Source: JAIQFL01 sp035295745
GTDB lineage: Bacteria > Acidobacteriota > Terriglobia > Bryobacterales > Bryobacteraceae
Length of the DNA stretch: 64,000 nucleotides
Direction of reading: 5' to 3'
Assembly (NCBI GenBank): GCA_035295745.1
Contig: DATGIL010000034.1
Span: 62,001 to 126,000, forward strand
The notes under the pieces were generated by a model, which was not told where the DNA came from, ran no database searches, and saw only the letters and a program-made list of their open reading frames with translations. Within the stretch, counting starts at the first letter, position 1, and every line of letters starts with the position of its first letter. Positions 50,930 to 58,713 of this stretch are shown piece by piece. The position numbers were made by a program, and so were the translations under genes.

Positions 50930-52066
50930 TTAGTGTCTTCCACCGTGAGACGGCGCCGGCCGGGCGGCGGGAGCCGACCTGGGCATGCTGCGTGCGGCAC
51001 CCATGCTGGAGTAGCCGTGCTCCGCGTGCGATTGAGCGGCGCGGCCGTTATCCATTCCTCCGAAGACCGACCGGTTCTGTGCGGCGGGAACGCTTGGCGG
51101 CGCGGGCCGGCTTCCGAAGCGCTCACCTTCCGGCGCTCTACCGGTGGGCGCGACGGGGGCGGGGCGCACGTTGGCGCCGCGGAAGCGGTCGTTCAAGCCC
51201 GGATTGGTGTAAGGGACCCCTTCGCGATGTACCGGGTCGTGGGCCCAAACCGACGTGCCGTGAACGTTGGCGATGCGTGCGGTATTGAAGTTGTATTGGT
51301 GAATAAACGTGTTGTTCACCACGATGGAGCGGGTGCCCCAACCGGGATGCCAACCCCATCCGCCCCAGCCGTGCCAACCGCCGCCAAAGAAGAGTCCGAC
51401 ATTGATGCCACCGCCGAAACCGAACCCAAGTCCGCCGAAAATCACCGAGCGAGGCGGCCAATACCAGCGCGGATAGGGATAGTAGAGGGGCGGTCCCCAG
51501 ATCCACGCCGGGTCGTATACGGGCACGTAGATGACGTCGGGACTCACCGGCTCAATCTCCACGTAGGGCTGGCCGTTTTCGCTCTCGGTTACGACGTTCT
51601 CCTGCGGAGTGGAGGAGAGCTTGCCGGCCTGTTGGGCCTGTTGGCGTAAGCGCTGGACGGCATCCATCACGTCCTGCTGTTGCGCTAGAAAAGCATTGCC
51701 GATATTCGTCGTCCAAGACACGTCGTCATTCAGACGTTTCAAGACATCGGGGAAAACCACCAGCGCCTGTACGCTGGGATCCCAGTTCTGTTGCTGAGCG
51801 GCTTCCGTGAGCGCGGGCCCGGTGAGCCCCGGGTTCTTCTGCAGAAACTGGTAGGCCTGCACCACTTCGAGCGGATACGTACAAGCGACCAGCACCTGGC
51901 TCAGCAGGGGATCGGGATAGAGTGCGATGGGCGCCACCAGATTATTAAGCTGGTCGGGAGTCAACGCCTGTCCGGGCGGGGGAGGCGCCGGCGCAGGCGC
52001 CTGATCCTGGGCGAAGAGCCCGGAGGATCCAACCAGCAGCACCGAGAAAAGAGCAATCAGTTTCAT
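50930..52066 (-). CDS. DUF3300 family exported protein
   Basis: A 378-residue exported protein with signal peptide (LIALFSVLLVGSSGLFAQ). The DUF3300 core reads LVAPIALYPDPLLSQVLVAC, YPLEVVQAYQFLQKNP and WDPSVQALVVFPDVLKRLND, then VIYVPVYDPAWIWGPPLYYP. A Gly/Trp-rich segment (GFGGGINVGLFFGGGWHGW) and a low-complexity Pro/Ala/His tail follow. GGGAGG supports ATG 52066. It is the first gene of a pair with DUF2950. The role is unknown; Trp/Gly-rich regions suggest a surface or matrix protein. Confidence 0.9.
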   Translation of the reverse strand: MKLIALFSVLLVGSSGLFAQDQAPAPAPPPPGQALTPDQLNNLVAPIALYPDPLLSQVLVACTYPLEVVQAYQFLQKNPGLTGPALTEAAQQQNWDPSVQALVVFPDVLKRLNDDVSWTTNIGNAFLAQQQDVMDAVQRLRQQAQQAGKLSSTPQENVVTESENGQPYVEIEPVSPDVIYVPVYDPAWIWGPPLYYPYPRWYWPPRSVIFGGLGFGFGGGINVGLFFGGGWHGWGGWGWHPGWGTRSIVVNNTFIHQYNFNTARIANVHGTSVWAHDPVHREGVPYTNPGLNDRFRGANVRPAPVAPTGRAPEGERFGSRPAPPSVPAAQNRSVFGGMDNGRAAQSHAEHGYSSMGAARSMPRSAPAARPAPSHGGRH

Positions 52067-52242
52067 GAGAACCTCCCTAATTCCACCTTACTATACGTAG
52101 TCTTGGACACAGACGTTACTGGCCCTTACGGACTGAGAGATTAATACACGATTAAAGTAACTGAGATAGACCGAGCAGGTTGCGGACGAGCTCGAGGGCC
52201 CTCAGGGGGAAGCGGTGTCGATTGTGTTACGCTTGACTCGAA

Positions 52243-52875
52243 ATGGCCGGTGGCGAGCAGGACAACTCGGGCGAACCCAAGCGTCCCGCGGTGCGCTTGA
52301 GGACGCTTCCCAAAAAGCCTTCCGAGCCTCCTCCCGCCCCTCCAATCGTACCACCGCAGGGTCCGCCCGGGCGGCCGGAAGTGCGGCTGCGCCGATTAGC
52401 GCCGAAGCCGGCTTCTCCGGAGGAACCCGCGGCGGAAGGTCCAGTAGAGGTCGAAGTCGCCGATGGGGCAAGTGAGCAGGAGCCCCCGGCTGGAACTGTG
52501 GTCGAGAGCGATCCAGGAGTGGAATCTGCCGAGAAGCCTCCTGCGGCGGTTGTCCCTCCGGCGTCGGATCAAGACGTCAAAGGCGTTGAACCCTTAGCGA
52601 GCGCGCCGGCGAGCGGAGGCGGAGTGCGTTTACGGCGACTGGCCAAGCCTGCGATCGCGGAGACTTCAGCGTCTCCAGAGATCGAAGTACGGCCTGCTGC
52701 AGAAGCTTCCCAGGCGGCGCAAGCGCCGATAGCCGAGAGCGCAGCGGCGCCCGGTCGCAAGCCCTATAAACCGGATCCGTCGGTGGAGAACATGCACCGC
52801 CGGCAATGGTGGAAGTACGACTTGCGGGTGAGATCGAAGCGGATCACACCAGTACAGGAGAAAGGTCAGGAGTGA
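52243..52875 (+). CDS. Disordered protein with repeated VRLRxL motifs
   Basis: A 210-residue protein of no family I recognise, rich in Pro, Ala, Glu and Val and probably disordered. Three near-identical short motifs stand at regular intervals: AVRLRTLPKKP (~16), EVRLRRLAPKP (~46) and GVRLRRLAKPA (~126), separated by acidic Pro/Ala linkers. The C-terminus is a conserved-looking basic-aromatic tail, ENMHRRQWWKYDLRVRSKR. Its stop overlaps the start of a 41-codon membrane-peptide gene (GTGA). It could be a scaffold binding a partner through the VRLR motifs (inference). Confidence 0.7.
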   Translation: MAGGEQDNSGEPKRPAVRLRTLPKKPSEPPPAPPIVPPQGPPGRPEVRLRRLAPKPASPEEPAAEGPVEVEVADGASEQEPPAGTVVESDPGVESAEKPPAAVVPPASDQDVKGVEPLASAPASGGGVRLRRLAKPAIAETSASPEIEVRPAAEASQAAQAPIAESAAAPGRKPYKPDPSVENMHRRQWWKYDLRVRSKRITPVQEKGQE

Positions 52876-52997
52876 GCACCGGAAAGACACTCGTCACGTG
52901 GCTGTTGCTGTGCATTGCGTGCGCGGCCGGTACGATCCTGACGGTGCAGCTACTCGACAAGCTGCTGGGATTGCGCGCCGTTGTTTCGAGTTTTTGA
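52872..52997 (+). CDS. 41-residue single-pass membrane peptide
   Basis: A GTG start overlaps the upstream stop in the GTGA pattern. The peptide has a short polar N-terminus and one hydrophobic helix (LVTWLLLCIACAAGTILTVQ), then a basic LLDKLLGLR tail ending at TGA. Translational coupling and a clean membrane profile support a real gene. It probably tethers or works with the disordered VRLR protein. Function unknown. Confidence 0.6.
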   Translation: MSTGKTLVTWLLLCIACAAGTILTVQLLDKLLGLRAVVSSF

Positions 52998-53002
52998 CGC
53001 CA

Positions 53003-53770
53003 ATGTGCTACGACGAGCTCGCAGCGAACTTCCACCTGATGTTTGAGGATTGGAATGCATCGATCGCGCGGCAGGCGGCGGCGATCGGTCCTTTGCTGGA
53101 ACGCGAATGCGGGGCGAGTGGAGCGTTGCGCGTGCTGGATTGCGGATGCGGAATCGGCACCCAGTCGCTCGGGCTTGCCATGCGCGGACACCGGATCACG
53201 GCGTGCGATTTGAGCGGGCCCGCGGTGGCGCGCGCAGATTCCGAGGCAAGGCAGAGAGGACTCACTTTGGAATTCCGTGTCGCGGACATGCGTGATCTCT
53301 CACCTGTCGCGGGGCGGGATTTCGACGCCGTGGTGTGTCTCGACAATTGCCTTCCGCATCTACTGGAACAGTCGGATCTGATTCAGGCCGCGAACCAGAT
53401 TCGAGGAAAGCTGCGCCATGGCGGTGTGCTGGTGGCGAGTATCCGCGATTACGATCGGCTGATTCGGGAAAAGCCCGTGGTACACGGCCCGGCGTTCTTT
53501 CGAGATCCTTCCGGACGCAGGATTGTGCACCAGGTGTGGGATTGGACCGACGACCGGCACTACACATTTCACATCTACATCACACGCGAGACCACAAAGG
53601 GGTGGGAGTCGCAGCACTATGCGGGGACATATCGGGCGCTCTTGCGGGAAGAGTTGAATCAGGCCTTGCGGACCGCGGGATTCGCGGAGCCGCGGTGGAT
53701 GATGCCGCCGGAAAGCGGGTTCTACCAGCCGCTGGTGATCGTGCGCTCCCTGAGTAAACCTCAACCCTAA
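53003..53770 (+). CDS. Class I SAM-dependent methyltransferase
   Basis: A 255-residue cytosolic methyltransferase. Motif I is RVLDCGCGIGTQSLGLAMRG, motif II ITACDLSGPAVARA, then VADMRDLSP and FDAVVCLDNCLPHLLEQSD, which matches the glycine/sarcosine-type small-molecule methyltransferase look. The C-terminal half is beta-rich (HQVWDWTDDRHYTFHIYI). ATG 53003 follows the small membrane-peptide stop by five bases, so the three genes are likely cotranscribed. The substrate is unknown. Confidence 0.85.
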   Translation: MCYDELAANFHLMFEDWNASIARQAAAIGPLLERECGASGALRVLDCGCGIGTQSLGLAMRGHRITACDLSGPAVARADSEARQRGLTLEFRVADMRDLSPVAGRDFDAVVCLDNCLPHLLEQSDLIQAANQIRGKLRHGGVLVASIRDYDRLIREKPVVHGPAFFRDPSGRRIVHQVWDWTDDRHYTFHIYITRETTKGWESQHYAGTYRALLREELNQALRTAGFAEPRWMMPPESGFYQPLVIVRSLSKPQP

Positions 53771-53803
53771 AGTGGTAGCCTTTAGGGAAGGGGAAATCCA
53801 ACT

Positions 53804-54418
53804 ATGAAAAAGCTTGCACTGTTCTTGTGTGCCGTTACGCCGCTGATGGCTGCCGAAGGCAGTATGAACGCGGACGAGCGAGCGTACTTACTGGATCAAC
53901 TCGAGAGTTCCAAGAAGGGGATGATTGCCAGCATTCAAGGATTGACTGCCGCACAATGGAAGTTCAAACCGGCGCCGACTGTTTGGTCAGTGCAGGAGGT
54001 CGCCGAGCACATCATTCTCGCCGAGGATTACATTCTGAACGGGGCACAACAGGTTCTCAAGACACCTGCAGTGCCGCGTCCGGCTACGTCGACTACGGAT
54101 ATGGATCATAAGATTGTGGCGGGGGTAGAGGATCGTAGCAAAAAGGCAACCGCGCCCGAGCCTTTGGTTCCGGGAGCCAAGTTCGCCACGCCGGAGGACG
54201 CTATCAAGGAGTTCACCGCGCGGCGCGATAAAACGATGGCCTACGTCAAGTCGACGAATGATGAACTCCGCGTACATGTAGCGCCGGGCCCCGCCGGTCC
54301 GATGGACGCGTACCAGTTCCTGCTGCTCCTGGCGTCGCACTCGGTACGGCACACGTTGCAGATCAAAGAGGTCGAATCGAACGCATCTTTCCCGAAGGCC
54401 TCGAGCGCCGGTCTATAG
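53804..54418 (+). CDS. Exported DinB-family protein
   Basis: A 204-residue four-helix-bundle protein with a short signal peptide (KLALFLCAVTPLMAAEG). DERAYLLDQLESSKKGMIAS, WSVQEVAEHIILAEDYIL and LASHSVRHTLQIKEV supply the three candidate metal-binding histidines of the DinB superfamily. A GGGG stretch lies upstream of ATG 53804. The stop overlaps the stop of the convergent phosphatase/sulfatase gene by six bases. A periplasmic, metal-dependent enzyme is likely; the reaction is unknown. Confidence 0.85.
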   Translation: MKKLALFLCAVTPLMAAEGSMNADERAYLLDQLESSKKGMIASIQGLTAAQWKFKPAPTVWSVQEVAEHIILAEDYILNGAQQVLKTPAVPRPATSTTDMDHKIVAGVEDRSKKATAPEPLVPGAKFATPEDAIKEFTARRDKTMAYVKSTNDELRVHVAPGPAGPMDAYQFLLLLASHSVRHTLQIKEVESNASFPKASSAGL

Positions 54419-56116
54419 AGTGTGACTCGCGATCCACACTCGCAGGGCCTGCTCATACCAACGGGATTGCGGTTGGAAGGCGGGCGCCAGGTTTGTGCGC
54501 TCGTGAGGATCGCGGTTGAGATCGTATAACTGGGGGCGGCCAGAATTGGATTCGAGAATGAATTTTCGGGGGCCGTCCCGCAAGCCGAGAAGGCCGAGCG
54601 AATAATCGGCGAAGAAAAAGGCCATGCGTGGCCCTCTTTCAAGCATCGATCGGCCTTGATACTCCTTCGGTATCGGCAATCCAGCCAAATCCAGCACGGT
54701 GGGCGCAGTATCGATCAGGCTCACCACTTGGGCGCTGCGGATTTGGTCCCTGATCAACCCTGGCGCAGCGACGAGAAACGGCACGTGCACGTTTTCCTCG
54801 TAGATCTGGAAAGTGTGCCCGGAGTTGCCGTCATGCTGGCCGAATGCCTCTCCGTGATCCCCCAACACAATCCATAGAGTCTTTTGATCGAGGCCGCGCT
54901 CGCGAAGGCCCGCCCTGAGATCGCCAAGTGAGGCATCGCCGTAGTGCAATGCATTGCGATAGCGTCCGAAATCGTCGGCGCCTGGAAATGGGCCGCCGCC
55001 CGGAGTCTCGTACGGATGATGGCCCGCAATCGGAAGATAGGCCACAAAGAAAGGCTGACCCACGGGCAGGCGGTCGATCCATTTGAGAATGCGGGCGACG
55101 GTCGAAGGTTCGTCGACCCCGAAGCTGGATTGATGATTGCCGCCGATATCGCCGGCATCCTCGAGTGTGTCGAAGCCACGGTCGCGGATAACGGCATTCA
55201 TTCCGAGATAGACGAAGCGGCCGGAGTGGAACATCGCGGTGCGGTATCCTGCGGCACCGAGTGCGGCGGCGATGGAATGGCACGGAACGGAAGCGTATCG
55301 CTCGGCATCGCTGGCGAAGGCCGGGTATTGGGCGCAGAGGATGGAGAAGAGTCCTTTGATGCTTTCTGGATAAGCGGCGTAGGCATTGTCGAAGACGATG
55401 GCGCTGCGCGCCAGGTCCGAGAGGTTCGGCATGGGGTCGGGAGCCGCGCCGTAGAGGCCGAGATATTGAGCTCCGGTGGATTCCAGGCTGACCAGCACGA
55501 TGTTGCGTCCGCCTGCGGCGGCGCGAAATGCGGAGAGGTCGATCTGCGGCGTCTGTTCGAGGCCGGTGCGCCAATCATTGCCGGCTGTGGATGGAGGCGC
55601 GGCTCCCGGGGCTCTGAGGGGGACGAGCGCCGTCCAGGCATTGCGTTCCATTCCCTGGGTGTCGACGCGGGACGCGGCCAGAGGGCCGAAGGCGACGCTC
55701 AGGGTAAGCGCCGAGAGGATGGAGGCGCGGGGCAGACGCCTGAGACAACGCGGGGCCATCACGGCGACCACGACTGCAGCCGCGAATGCCAGGGCGTTGG
55801 GCAACGTCACGTAATAGCGAATGGAGTCGGCAAGAGGTCCACGAGCAGCGTGCAGCATGGGCCAGGTGAGCGGCGTCGAGAGGACACGCGCCACAGGGAT
55901 GTTGATGGCGGCGTAGAGCGCGGCGGTCGCGTAGGTGGTCCAGGCGAGACGCGAATGAGATCGCGCGAGCCATTCCAAGGCGGCGAAGACGAGCACCGCG
56001 GCCGCGTCCTGCCAGAAGTAGGCGAGCGGCGACCACCACGAAACACTGACATGGTGGCCTGCGAGCATGATGGCCTTCGCCGTGACGAAGACCAGCAGGA
56101 GGGCCGCGGTTCTCAT
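54413..56116 (-). CDS. Membrane sulfatase-fold enzyme, LTA synthase-like
   Basis: A 567-residue protein with four to five N-terminal membrane helices and an extracytoplasmic sulfatase/alkaline-phosphatase-fold domain. NIVLVSLESTGAQYLGLYGA is the metal- and nucleophile-bearing start, AIVFDNAYAAYPES follows, and IVLGDHGEAFGQH and TFQIYEENVHVPFLVAAPG are standard. The nucleophile position is Thr/Ser-like (ESTGA), as in LTA synthase and phosphoethanolamine transferases. ATG 56116 overlaps the desaturase-fusion stop by four bases. It may transfer or remove a phospho- or sulfo-group on surface lipids or glycans (inference). Confidence 0.84.
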   Translation of the reverse strand: MRTAALLLVFVTAKAIMLAGHHVSVSWWSPLAYFWQDAAAVLVFAALEWLARSHSRLAWTTYATAALYAAINIPVARVLSTPLTWPMLHAARGPLADSIRYYVTLPNALAFAAAVVVAVMAPRCLRRLPRASILSALTLSVAFGPLAASRVDTQGMERNAWTALVPLRAPGAAPPSTAGNDWRTGLEQTPQIDLSAFRAAAGGRNIVLVSLESTGAQYLGLYGAAPDPMPNLSDLARSAIVFDNAYAAYPESIKGLFSILCAQYPAFASDAERYASVPCHSIAAALGAAGYRTAMFHSGRFVYLGMNAVIRDRGFDTLEDAGDIGGNHQSSFGVDEPSTVARILKWIDRLPVGQPFFVAYLPIAGHHPYETPGGGPFPGADDFGRYRNALHYGDASLGDLRAGLRERGLDQKTLWIVLGDHGEAFGQHDGNSGHTFQIYEENVHVPFLVAAPGLIRDQIRSAQVVSLIDTAPTVLDLAGLPIPKEYQGRSMLERGPRMAFFFADYSLGLLGLRDGPRKFILESNSGRPQLYDLNRDPHERTNLAPAFQPQSRWYEQALRVWIASHTL

Positions 56117-57207
56117 GCCTTCACCAGGTTTACGCGTTTCAGCAGGAGCGGAGAGACGATGCGGGTGACGCCGCGCTTGCGCCAGATCCAGTCGTGGATG
56201 AGCACGGTCGGCGCTGGTGGATGGCGGTAGAGCGCGTTGCGGTCACCTTGAAACGCCAGCGGGATAACGAGCAGGTCGAAGGGCGCGGCGGCGGGGCTGG
56301 GAAAGTGCGCATGCACGAGATCGGCTGGAGAGTCGCCCAGGAATGCGCGTGCTTGTTCGAGATTGGCGCGATCGGAGTCGATGATTGTCAGGGCTGCTTC
56401 GGGGAGAAGTTGGCGGAGAAGGAGAGCGGTGCGCGGGAAGAGTCCGCCGCCGACGATGCCGACTCTGCCGGCGGCCGGAAGGGATTCCGCAAGGCTCCGG
56501 AAGGCGCGCGCGTGCGCTTGCAGGACGAAATGCTGGAGAGCGGGCACGTGCAGGACGAGTCTCTCCAGTCCATCGAGGCTGAGGGACTCGATCCAGCGGA
56601 GCGGCGCAGGCCAGTTGCTGGCGGGCGTTCCCGGCTCGCGCCGCTCGGGCAGTCGCGAAAACTCCAGGCCGGGGAAAGCATGGTGCTCGGCATGGTAGCC
56701 GTCATTGAAGCAGAGGAAATTGTAGAGGCTGCCGTAGTGGCTGGTGGTGCCACGGACATGCTCGTAATGGCTGTGAAGAAAGCAGATCGCGAGGCCACCG
56801 GCGTATCCGGGCAGGTAGATCGAGAAAAGGAATCGCGGGGAGCGGGCACCCACGACTGCCCAGAACGCGAGTACCAGCGCGACCTGGGTGAGGAGTTCGA
56901 CTGAGATGCGCAGGTGCGGGCGGAGATCCGCGTGATGGGCCAGGTGACGGTCGCGCCACAGGGCCTGCGGAATTCCGAGCAGAACGCTGAGATAGGCGCC
57001 GAACAGGAGGTTCCATGCCCGCGAAGGAAAGAACGGCCGGTGGATGAAGCGATGCGAGATGGTATTGGAGTTCCACCAGATGCCGAGAGCGATCACAGGC
57101 GCCGAAGGAAGCGTCAGGAAGACGAGTCCCTGTGCGATCGCCAGCGATGCCAGGAGAGCGTCCTGGCGGAATCGGCGAGCCGCGAGCGGCAAGGATAGGG
57201 ATGACAT
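56113..57207 (-). CDS. Fatty-acid desaturase domain fused to a Rossmann/methyltransferase-like domain
   Basis: A 364-residue membrane protein. Residues 1 to about 215 carry the three His boxes of the fatty-acid desaturase/hydroxylase superfamily: SHRFIHRP (HxxxH), RDRHLAHH (HxxHH) and GYHAEHHAFP (HxxHH), separated by hydrophobic helices. Residues about 235-364 are a separate soluble domain beginning GRVGIVGGGLFPRTALLL with IIDSDRANLEQARAFLGD, a SAM-methyltransferase-like Rossmann start. This fusion is not a pairing I know as standard. It is coupled to the downstream phosphatase/sulfatase gene and preceded by a small secreted protein. A lipid substrate is inferred. Confidence 0.77.
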   Translation of the reverse strand: MSSLSLPLAARRFRQDALLASLAIAQGLVFLTLPSAPVIALGIWWNSNTISHRFIHRPFFPSRAWNLLFGAYLSVLLGIPQALWRDRHLAHHADLRPHLRISVELLTQVALVLAFWAVVGARSPRFLFSIYLPGYAGGLAICFLHSHYEHVRGTTSHYGSLYNFLCFNDGYHAEHHAFPGLEFSRLPERREPGTPASNWPAPLRWIESLSLDGLERLVLHVPALQHFVLQAHARAFRSLAESLPAAGRVGIVGGGLFPRTALLLRQLLPEAALTIIDSDRANLEQARAFLGDSPADLVHAHFPSPAAAPFDLLVIPLAFQGDRNALYRHPPAPTVLIHDWIWRKRGVTRIVSPLLLKRVNLVKA

Positions 57208-57213
57208 GGCATG

Positions 57214-57669
57214 TCACTCCTTGAAGGCGAGCAGGGCTTTTACCGGCGGATATTCGGACTTCGCCCCGACTTTGACGACGCCAGTGTTGGTGGCGTACGG
57301 GTCAGGATTTTTGGGGGGATCGTCCGCTTTGCGGAGAGTCGGCTGTTGGCCGCGCATGCCGAAGGCGACGATTTGGCCGGTTCCGGCCACTTGCTGGAGG
57401 TCCTTCCATTCGGCGCGGGCAGCTTGAGGATTACCAGCGAGGCTTAAGTAGAGATAGCCGCGAGCGGGCGGGGCGTACTCGCCCCCATGGGGTCCGACGG
57501 CGAGAGAGAAGATGCCCCAAACTTGGATTCGCTCGGGCGTTTCGCGGTTGGGTTCGAGCACGACTTTGTCGATGCGTGCGTAGATGCCTACATAGTCGCT
57601 GGCGTGGACAGCGGTGAATCCTGCGACGCCGAGGAGAAGCGCGGCACGGATCAGGCGATGGTCTTTCAT
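57214..57669 (-). CDS. Secreted protein of unknown function
   Basis: A 151-residue protein with signal peptide (IRAALLLGVAGFTAVHASD) and a compact beta-rich domain: YVGIYARIDKVVLEPNRETP, IQVWGIFSLAVGPHGGEY, and AGTGQIVAFGMRGQQPTLRK. The C-terminus ends in YPPVKALLAFKE. I do not recognise a family. ATG 57669 precedes the signal peptide. It is the first gene of an operon with the desaturase fusion and the membrane phosphatase/sulfatase, six bases upstream of the former. Confidence 0.7.
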   Translation of the reverse strand: MKDHRLIRAALLLGVAGFTAVHASDYVGIYARIDKVVLEPNRETPERIQVWGIFSLAVGPHGGEYAPPARGYLYLSLAGNPQAARAEWKDLQQVAGTGQIVAFGMRGQQPTLRKADDPPKNPDPYATNTGVVKVGAKSEYPPVKALLAFKE

Positions 57670-57792
57670 GTTCCCTCCAAGATGCCAGCCGGTCGGCTGG
57701 AAATTTTGGAGGGAAGACGAACGGTGAGGCGGGACTGTTAACGGCGGAGTCGAGGCGAATCCGTCGCGAAAGTGCACGAAACCAACCGAGAT

Positions 57793-57854
57793 CTGGGGAC
57801 AGGCTACGTAACCCCCGAATTCTTGAATTCGGGGGTTACGTAGCCTGTCCCCAG
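57793..57854. repeat. Perfect long palindrome
   Basis: Arms 57793-57822 and 57825-57854 (CTGGGGACAGGCTACGTAAC...GAATTC) are perfectly complementary over 30 bases with a two-base centre. The same arms flank the loop at 45489-45569, and a single arm lies at 15795. The downstream AGGGGCGGA is shared with the 45-kb copy. The rest of the gap 57670-57976 shows no gene. Confidence 0.95.
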
Positions 57855-57976
57855 GTTAGGGGCGGATCTGTGGGGTATTGCCACGGAATTGGGACGGATC
57901 GGTGGAAGTAGCGCCCCAGTGTCGGAGCGAATTTGTGGAGGCGCGGGATTGATGTGTGGCCCTGCCCAGGCCGGCG

Positions 57977-58492
57977 TTAGCTGGCGCGGGCTTCAGCGGC
58001 TTCTGTCTTCACCGGCTTCGCATTTACCTTTGGCTCCGGCCGTATGATGTCGATGCTGCCTTTGAAATAAGCGCCGTCGTCGATGCTGATGCCGGCAGTC
58101 TTGATGTCGCCGACCAGGCTGCCCTGTTCGCGGATCGCGATCTTCTCCATCACGTTGATGTTACCTTGCACCTTGCCGAAGACGATTACTTCGCGCGCCT
58201 TGATGTTGGCCCGTACCCTTCCGTTCGGACCGACAGTGAGAATACTGTGTGATTCCACCGAGCCTTCCACTTCGCCATCGATGAGTAGCTCCTCATTGGT
58301 CCGGATGTCACCCTTAATATGCATCGAGGCTCCGATTGCCGCGGGCTGTTGTGGCGGCAAGCCGGGGTCTCGCATAGGGACGGGCCCTGCAGCGGTAGTG
58401 GGAGTAGTAGGATAGCCTGCGGGCGCGGCGCTGCGGACTGGTTCGTTCTGTGGTCTTGGGCCGTAGCCCTCATCGTTGCGTTTGTTCCACAC
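57977..58492 (-). CDS. bacA: Bactofilin
   Basis: A 171-residue bactofilin, a bacterial cytoskeletal protein that polymerises at the membrane and positions cell-wall or other machinery. The central beta-helix is clear: IGASMHIKGDIRTNEELLID, GEVEGSVESHSILTVGPNG, VFGKVQGNINVMEKIAI and LVGDIKTAGISIDDGAYFKG. Pro-rich N-terminal and Ala/Lys-rich C-terminal tails flank it, as usual. GTG 58492 is chosen with AAGGAG nine bases upstream. It diverges from the pseudokinase-SPOR gene. Confidence 0.92.
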   Translation of the reverse strand: MWNKRNDEGYGPRPQNEPVRSAAPAGYPTTPTTAAGPVPMRDPGLPPQQPAAIGASMHIKGDIRTNEELLIDGEVEGSVESHSILTVGPNGRVRANIKAREVIVFGKVQGNINVMEKIAIREQGSLVGDIKTAGISIDDGAYFKGSIDIIRPEPKVNAKPVKTEAAEARAS

Positions 58493-58655
58493 GGTGAGTT
58501 TCTCCTTCGGCGCTAGATATGAGGAACGTTGCGTGTAGCACACCGAGGGCCAACACCGAACGCCTTTTGTTTCTGGAACAGTTCAGAATCGCAATGTATT
58601 TTCTTCCCGGCAACGTCGAGCAGCTTTTACGTATTCCATTTTTCACGCAATGCCA

Positions 58656-58671
58656 CTAACATGTAAGTTAG
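58656..58671. promoter_or_regulatory. Inverted repeat, possible operator
   Basis: CTAAC ATGTAA GTTAG, a 5-bp-arm dyad, lies in the divergent region between bactofilin and the pseudokinase gene, about 42 bases upstream of the latter. Confidence 0.3.
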
Positions 58672-58685
58672 ATCAACGCCGACAA

Positions 58686-58700
58686 GAGCCAATCAGGCTC
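58686..58700. promoter_or_regulatory. Small hairpin upstream of the pseudokinase gene
   Basis: GAGCC AATCA GGCTC forms a 5-bp-stem hairpin ending 13 bases before ATG 58714. No clear ribosome binding site is present between it and the start, so it could influence translation. Confidence 0.3.
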
Positions 58701-58713
58701 GCATGATTCGCAT

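Noticed and set aside
54944..56230. Plus-strand open frame of 428 codons
   Set aside because: Antisense to the membrane phosphatase/sulfatase gene; Gly/Arg/Glu-rich and without domain motifs.
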